A DNA stretch of 11,032 nucleotides from positions 1 to 11,032 of the forward strand of contig JAQGOD010000343.1 in NCBI GenBank assembly GCA_028293775.1, written 5' to 3'. Numbering within the stretch: position 1 is the first letter of the stretch; every line of letters begins with the position of its first letter. Positions 6,547-11,032 of the stretch are shown here, piece by piece. The stretch is from Gammaproteobacteria bacterium (GTDB lineage Bacteria; Pseudomonadota; Gammaproteobacteria; Steroidobacterales; Steroidobacteraceae). Under the pieces are notes generated by a model. The model was not told the DNA's origin. It saw only the letters and a list, made by a program, of their open reading frames with translations, and ran no database searches. The translations under genes were made by a program, and so were the position numbers.

Positions 6547-8277
6547 ATGAAACTCGATGGCTTATCACCGGCGACGCCGTTGAGGAAGGCACCGAGCGGC
6601 ATTATCGGTTTCGATGAAATCACCGGCGGCGGACTGCCTCGCGGTCGCACCACCCTTGTGGTGGGCGGTCCCGGATCCGGGAAAACCATTTTCGGCCTTC
6701 AATACCTGGTCAATGGTGCGCGCGGCTTTGGCGAATCAGGCATCTTTGTGGCGTTCGAGGAAACCTCGCAACGTGTCATGGCGAATGCCGAGAGCTTCGA
6801 CTGGCAGCTGCCTCAGCTGCGGCGAAAGAAACAGCTGCTGTTCATCGACGCCCAGCCGAATTTCGATCTGGTGCAGGCGGGAGACTTCGATCTGTGCGGC
6901 ATGTTGGCAGGACTCGGGCTGCAGGCCAAACAGATGAAAGCCAAGCGCATCGTCTTCGACGCGCTCGACATCGTGTTGGCCTTGCTTCCTGATCTCGCGG
7001 CTCGAAGGAGGGAAATCTATCGGATCCATGAGTGGCTCAGGGCCCGCGAACTCACTTGCATCGTCACGCTGAAAGCTGCTCCCGCAGAGCCCTATTCCAT
7101 CACCCAGCAGCCCTACGGATTCATGCAGTTCATGATGGACTGTTCGGTGATTCTCAATCACAGCGTCGTGCTCGGAGTTTCGCAACGCAATATGCGCCTG
7201 CTGAAATATCGGGGCTCGGGTTTCGACGAGAACGAGTCGCCATTCGTCATCGGCGATGATGGATTTGACGTCGCCGTGGTGCGCGTTTTAGGACGCGCCA
7301 GCGCCAAAGTGACCAACGAACGTGTGACCAGCGGCATCAAACGCATGGATACCATGCTGGGCGGGGGTTATTACCGTGCCGCCTGCGTGCTCATTACCGG
7401 GTTTCCGGGAACGGCCAAGACCACCTTGAGCGGGGCATTTGCGGAAGCGGCCTGCAAGCGCGGCGAGCGCACCATGTTCGTCAGTTTCGACTCGGACGGT
7501 ACCGAGGTCATTCGCAACTTGGCTTCCGTCGGAATCCGCTTGGGCCGGCACTTAAAGAGTGGTTTGCTGCGCATGGTATCGGCTCGAACCATCATAGGCA
7601 GTGCGGAAACCTCTCTGGTGCGAATCAAGGCCATTGCGCTGGCGCATCGGGCCCGCTGCCTAGTGATCGATCCCGTGTCCGCACTGTCGAATTCCGACAA
7701 CGACATGCGCCCCTATGGCGTAGGCCAGCGCCTCATCGACTGGTCGAAGGCGGATGGCATCACCTTGGTGTGTACCAGTCTTCTGAACGAGATATCGGGA
7801 CAAGCAGAAAGCGATACCTCATTGCACATCTCGACCTTGGCGGACACATGGATCCATCTCAATTATCTGGTCCAGGCAGGCGAGCGAAATCGCGGCATGT
7901 CCATCATCAAGTCGCGCGGCACCGCGCATTCGAACCAGGTGCGCGAGCTGATCTTGAGCAACGCCGGCGTGACTCTGGCCGATATTTTCACCGCCGGCGG
8001 CGAGGTATTGATGGGCACCATGCGCTGGGAGAAAGAGAGCGCGGAACGAGTGGCCAGTGAGGTTGCCGACGTGGCCGGAAAATTGAGCCGGGTGACGCTC
8101 GCTGCTCAACAGGCGGAACTGCAGGTACGGCTCAAAGCAGTGCAAACCGAACTGATCGCAAAGCAAGTCGAGAAGACCCTCCTGACACGCACCACCGCCA
8201 GCCGCAAAGCGGTGATCCGGCGCGGCGGCGAACGCATGCGCGAGTTGCGCGGGGCCGACGCCCCCCGCCGGAAGTGA
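6547..8277 (+). CDS. kaiC: KaiC-like double-domain RecA/DnaB-type ATPase
   Basis: A 576-aa protein with two KaiC domains. CI has Walker A GGPGSGKT at 40-47 and the paired glutamates E71-E72 in VAFEET. CII begins near residue 260, with Walker A GFPGTAKT at 285-292 and SFDSDG at 313-318 where the cyanobacterial protein has its second EE pair. Aligning HISTLADT with the S. elongatus phosphorylation region places T424, S429 and T430 at the T426, S431 and T432 positions, so all acceptor sites are kept. KaiC forms a hexamer that hydrolyses ATP slowly and auto-phosphorylates; in cyanobacteria this cycle is the clock. Canonical KaiC is 519 aa; here about 80 extra charged helical residues (about 494-576) replace the KaiA-binding tail, and no kaiA is nearby. 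It is the first gene of an operon with kaiB 7 b downstream. True rhythmicity is not implied; a stress or hourglass role is equally possible. Confidence 0.95.
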   Translation: MKLDGLSPATPLRKAPSGIIGFDEITGGGLPRGRTTLVVGGPGSGKTIFGLQYLVNGARGFGESGIFVAFEETSQRVMANAESFDWQLPQLRRKKQLLFIDAQPNFDLVQAGDFDLCGMLAGLGLQAKQMKAKRIVFDALDIVLALLPDLAARRREIYRIHEWLRARELTCIVTLKAAPAEPYSITQQPYGFMQFMMDCSVILNHSVVLGVSQRNMRLLKYRGSGFDENESPFVIGDDGFDVAVVRVLGRASAKVTNERVTSGIKRMDTMLGGGYYRAACVLITGFPGTAKTTLSGAFAEAACKRGERTMFVSFDSDGTEVIRNLASVGIRLGRHLKSGLLRMVSARTIIGSAETSLVRIKAIALAHRARCLVIDPVSALSNSDNDMRPYGVGQRLIDWSKADGITLVCTSLLNEISGQAESDTSLHISTLADTWIHLNYLVQAGERNRGMSIIKSRGTAHSNQVRELILSNAGVTLADIFTAGGEVLMGTMRWEKESAERVASEVADVAGKLSRVTLAAQQAELQVRLKAVQTELIAKQVEKTLLTRTTASRKAVIRRGGERMRELRGADAPRRK

Positions 8278-8284
8278 GCCTTCC

Positions 8285-8575
8285 ATGAGCAGACGCTCAA
8301 TCTATAAGTTCCGGCTGTTCGTAGCCGATGACACGATGAACTCGAACCAAGCCAGGGCGAACCTGACCACCCTGTGCGAAAGGCACTTATCAGGTCGCTT
8401 CGAGATCGAGGTGATCGACGTCTTCAAAGAGCCACAGCGCGCGATTCTGGAGGGTATTCGCATGACCCCAACCCTTCTGAAGCTTTCACCGCTGCCCATC
8501 CGAAGAATAGTCGGGACCCTGGTCGATACCCACCGCGTGCTGGAAACCTTGGGATTAGATACGCACGTCATATGA
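8285..8575 (+). CDS. kaiB: KaiB-like thioredoxin-fold protein
   Basis: A complete 96-aa protein; S. elongatus KaiB is 102 aa. Matching segments are YKFRLFVADDTMNSNQARANL (beta-alpha start of the thioredoxin-like fold), FEIEVIDVFKEPQRA, and MTPTLLKLSPLPIRRIVGTL with the characteristic proline-rich TPTL and P-x-P-x-RR-x-x-G signature. In cyanobacteria KaiB switches fold and binds phosphorylated KaiC on its CI ring; some non-cyanobacterial KaiBs act in stress resistance instead. The start at 8285 is 7 b after the kaiC stop, with GGAAG about 10 b upstream inside the end of kaiC. The stop overlaps the next start as ATGA. Pairing with kaiC in the same transcript supports a physical complex; this is inference from context. 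Confidence 0.94.
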   Translation: MSRRSIYKFRLFVADDTMNSNQARANLTTLCERHLSGRFEIEVIDVFKEPQRAILEGIRMTPTLLKLSPLPIRRIVGTLVDTHRVLETLGLDTHVI

Positions 8576-11032
8576 GTTCCCGATTCAACACGCTTGACAG
8601 CGACGAGATTTCGGTCGTGATCAGGGCGCTGCGCGAAGCGGACCTGCGCCTGGAAGAGCTGACGGCGGGCGAAGTGGACACGGTGGCCGACCGCGACGGG
8701 CGCGCCTTTCTATTGCAGCGTGCACAGAATCAACTGCGCCAAACTGAGGCGGCCAAGCAGGCGGCGATCCTCAATGCCTTGCCGGCTTGCGTGGCCGTGC
8801 TCGACATGAATGGGCACATCCTGTCGGTGAACGAATTGTGGATGCGCCTGGGTGCGGGCGGTGCGCTGCACGGGCCCGGCTACCACGTCGGCTCAAGTTA
8901 CCTCGACCAATGCGATATCGAGCCCGGCGTGGAAGCCCTCGATTCACACCGCGCGACTGCGGGTATCCGTTGCGTGTTGGCCGGCACGAAAAAGAACTTC
9001 TCCATGGAATATCGGTGTGGTTTGCCGAGCAAACGCCGCTGGTTTCTATTGACGACAACGCCTCTTTCCGAGGAGCAGCGTGGCGGCGTCGTCGTCATGC
9101 ACGTGGATATCAGCGACCAAAAGCGCGGCGAGGCGGCACTGCGGCGCTATGCCGCGGCGATGGACGCGACGTCGGATGCGATTTACATCGTGGATCGGGC
9201 GAGCATGCGCCTCATTCACGTCAACGAGGCGGCTTGCCGGATGCAGGCGCAAACCCGCCGTGCGCTGCTTGCCTCGTCACCTGCGCAAGTCTTCGGCGAC
9301 TCGGAACAGCAGTTAGCGCAAATTTACGATGCGCTGATCGCGGGCGATACCGATGCGAGGCCTCTGGAAATTCTGCAGCGCGGCCGGGACGGCGCCGATG
9401 CCTGGCTGGAGGTGCGGCGACACGCCCAACAATCGGATGAGAGCTGGACCATCGTGACAATGGTGCGAGATGTCACTGATCGGAAGGAAGCGGCGATGCG
9501 AATCGTCCATTTGAATCACGTACACGCGGTGTTGAGCGGCATCAACACCCTGATCGTGCGGGTGCGCAGCCGAGACGAATTGTTCCATGAGGCTTGCCGC
9601 ATCGCCACGGCGGAGGGCGGCTTTCGAATGATCTGGATCGGAATGGTCGATCCGGTGTCGCAGAAGATCACCCCGGTTGCCTCGGTGGGCGCAACTGAGG
9701 AAATGCTGGTGACCATCAGGGATAGATTTTCATTGCAGGAAGGAACGCCCTTCGGCGATACCCTGACCGCCCGGGCGGTCAGGGAGAAGAAGCCCCAGCG
9801 CGCGAACGATTTGGAAAACGATGCTCTCGTATTCTTCCACGAGCAGCTCTTCGCCGCCGGCATGCGTTCCATGGCGGTGCTTCCCATGCTCAATGCAGGC
9901 GCAGTCATAGGACTGGTGGCGCTTTACGCAGACGAAGTGGAATTCTTTCACGAAGGCGAGATGAAGCTCCTGACTCAGCTGACCGGGGACATCGCCTACG
10001 CGATCGATCACATCGAGAAGCAAGAGCGATTGGACTACCTGTCATATTACGATGTGCTCACCGGCCTGGCTAACCGGCAATTGTTTCTCGAACGCACGGC
10101 GCAATACATCCGCAGCGCAGCTCCCGGTCGGCGCAAATTGGCCGTATTTCTGGTCGATCTGGAGCGATTCAAGAACATCAACGACAGCCTCGGCCGCGCC
10201 GCCGGGGACTTGCTGTTGCAACAGGTTGCGGCGTGGCTGACGCAAGTGGTGGGAGACGCCAATTTGGTCGCACGGCTGGGTGCCGACCATTTCGGGGTTG
10301 TGCTGCCGGATATCAGCCGCACGCGGGATGTGCCGCGCTTGCTGAAAAAGACCATGCAGACTTTCTTGTCTCAACCTTTTGAGCTGAACGGCGCGGTGTT
10401 TCGAATCGCCGCCAAGGTGGGCGTGGCTGTGTGCCCGGAAGACGGTTCCGATGCGGACACGTTGTTCAGAAATGCGGAATCAGCGCTGAAGAAAGCGAAA
10501 GCCAGCGGCGAAAAATATTTGTCCTATTCGCAAAACATGACTGCGCGCGCGGGACGGCTCACGTTGGAAACCCAGCTTCGCCAGGCGCTGGAGAGGAACG
10601 AGTTCGAGCTTTTTTACCAGCCGAAAATGAATCTCGTCAGCGGCGAGGTCACCGGCGCGGAAGCATTGCTGCGCTGGAATGATCCGCTCACCGGTGTGGT
10701 GAGCCCGAGCCGCATCATCCCCATCCTGGAGGAGACCGGTCTCATGCACGATGTCGGGTGTTGGGCTCTGAACCGAGCCGTCGAGACCCATCGCCGCTGG
10801 CTTACCGCGGGTCTGAAGGGGGTGCGCATCGCGGTCAACGTGTCACCCATGCAGCTTCGCAATCGCAGTTTCGTGAACGAGATTCGGCGCGCGATTGATG
10901 ACAAGCCTCAAGCGGCGGCCGGATTGGAGCTGGAGATCACAGAAAGCCTCATCATGGAAGACATGCGCATCAGCATTGCAGCCTTAAGGGCTATTCGAGC
11001 GCTGGGTGTGAGAATTGCCATCGATGATTTCG
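8572..11032 (+). CDS. PAS-PAS-GAF-GGDEF(degenerate)-EAL protein, 3' end cut by window
   Basis: About 820 residues are visible. The start ATG at 8572 overlaps the kaiB stop (ATGA), so translation is probably coupled. An N-terminal helical stretch (ALREADLRLEELTAGEVDTV) precedes PAS1 (about 64-180), PAS2 (about 188-308), GAF (about 313-482), GGDEF (about 488-650) and EAL (from about 665). The cyclase begins normally (YYDVLTGLANRQ, VDLERFKNIND), but the active-site motif is GADHF at 570-574 instead of GGDEF and the RxxD inhibitory site is absent, so diguanylate cyclase activity is unlikely. The phosphodiesterase keeps E697-A-L, NVSPMQLR, ELEITES and IAIDDF at the edge; the catalytic lysine region is beyond the window. 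It probably hydrolyses c-di-GMP to pGpG, controlled by PAS/GAF ligands and perhaps KaiBC. The degenerate GGDEF may bind GTP as an allosteric site. No signal peptide or TM is seen. Confidence 0.93.
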   Translation, partial: MSSRFNTLDSDEISVVIRALREADLRLEELTAGEVDTVADRDGRAFLLQRAQNQLRQTEAAKQAAILNALPACVAVLDMNGHILSVNELWMRLGAGGALHGPGYHVGSSYLDQCDIEPGVEALDSHRATAGIRCVLAGTKKNFSMEYRCGLPSKRRWFLLTTTPLSEEQRGGVVVMHVDISDQKRGEAALRRYAAAMDATSDAIYIVDRASMRLIHVNEAACRMQAQTRRALLASSPAQVFGDSEQQLAQIYDALIAGDTDARPLEILQRGRDGADAWLEVRRHAQQSDESWTIVTMVRDVTDRKEAAMRIVHLNHVHAVLSGINTLIVRVRSRDELFHEACRIATAEGGFRMIWIGMVDPVSQKITPVASVGATEEMLVTIRDRFSLQEGTPFGDTLTARAVREKKPQRANDLENDALVFFHEQLFAAGMRSMAVLPMLNAGAVIGLVALYADEVEFFHEGEMKLLTQLTGDIAYAIDHIEKQERLDYLSYYDVLTGLANRQLFLERTAQYIRSAAPGRRKLAVFLVDLERFKNINDSLGRAAGDLLLQQVAAWLTQVVGDANLVARLGADHFGVVLPDISRTRDVPRLLKKTMQTFLSQPFELNGAVFRIAAKVGVAVCPEDGSDADTLFRNAESALKKAKASGEKYLSYSQNMTARAGRLTLETQLRQALERNEFELFYQPKMNLVSGEVTGAEALLRWNDPLTGVVSPSRIIPILEETGLMHDVGCWALNRAVETHRRWLTAGLKGVRIAVNVSPMQLRNRSFVNEIRRAIDDKPQAAAGLELEITESLIMEDMRISIAALRAIRALGVRIAIDDF

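Noticed and set aside
8787..9440. Plus-strand open frame of about 217 codons inside the PAS-GGDEF-EAL gene
   Set aside because: It is out of frame with the intact gene starting at 8572, which reads PAS and GAF motifs through this stretch; the alternative product is Arg-rich and shapeless.
8572..11032. Active diguanylate cyclase
   Set aside because: The motif is GADHF instead of GGDEF, so cyclase activity is improbable and the domain is treated as degenerate.

Overview
The window is GC-rich (roughly 60% by eye) and densely coded on both strands. It reads as chromosomal DNA from a proteobacterium, most likely beta or gamma. This rests on the look of the proteins (a NudK-type Nudix enzyme, a DeoR repressor, a two-TM HAMP-PAS histidine kinase, a PAS-GAF-GGDEF-EAL protein) and is inference; no rRNA or marker gene fixes the taxon. 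I saw no tRNA, rRNA, CRISPR array, insertion sequence or phage gene. No gene-free stretch exceeds 300 bases; the longest are the divergent spacers at 2109-2273 (165 b) and 6393-6546 (154 b).

Left part (1-3186). A very large minus-strand gene, cut by the window edge, encodes an AAA/STAND ATPase with a TPR-like helical region. It resembles the LuxR/MalT-type one-component regulators whose HTH would lie beyond base 1. Divergent from it are a 90-aa DUF4242 protein (SCO4226 nickel-binding family) and, 43 b further on, a 198-aa exported protein of unknown function. The two probably form a small operon next to their possible regulator.

Middle part (3230-4707). A DeoR/GlpR-type repressor (minus) is divergent from a NudK-like GDP-mannose pyrophosphatase (plus). 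Between them is a good sigma70-like promoter (TTGCGG, 17-b spacer, TATGAT). Overlapping its -10 and start region is an exactly 10-b periodic tandem repeat (GCAC at 4041, 4051, 4061 and 4071), which looks like the repressor's operator.

Right part (4719-11032, running off the end). This is a non-cyanobacterial Kai locus: a membrane histidine kinase (minus), then divergently kaiC, kaiB and a PAS-PAS-GAF-GGDEF-EAL gene. KaiC and kaiB are 7 b apart, and kaiB overlaps the next gene by ATGA. No kaiA is seen. KaiC keeps all three phospho-acceptor positions of the cyanobacterial protein but has an altered CII active site and a long charged C-terminal tail. The third gene has a broken GGDEF motif (GADHF) and, as far as visible, an intact EAL site. 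The simplest reading is a KaiBC timing or stress module wired to cyclic-di-GMP breakdown, with a membrane kinase as another input or output. This locus is the most interesting part of the window.
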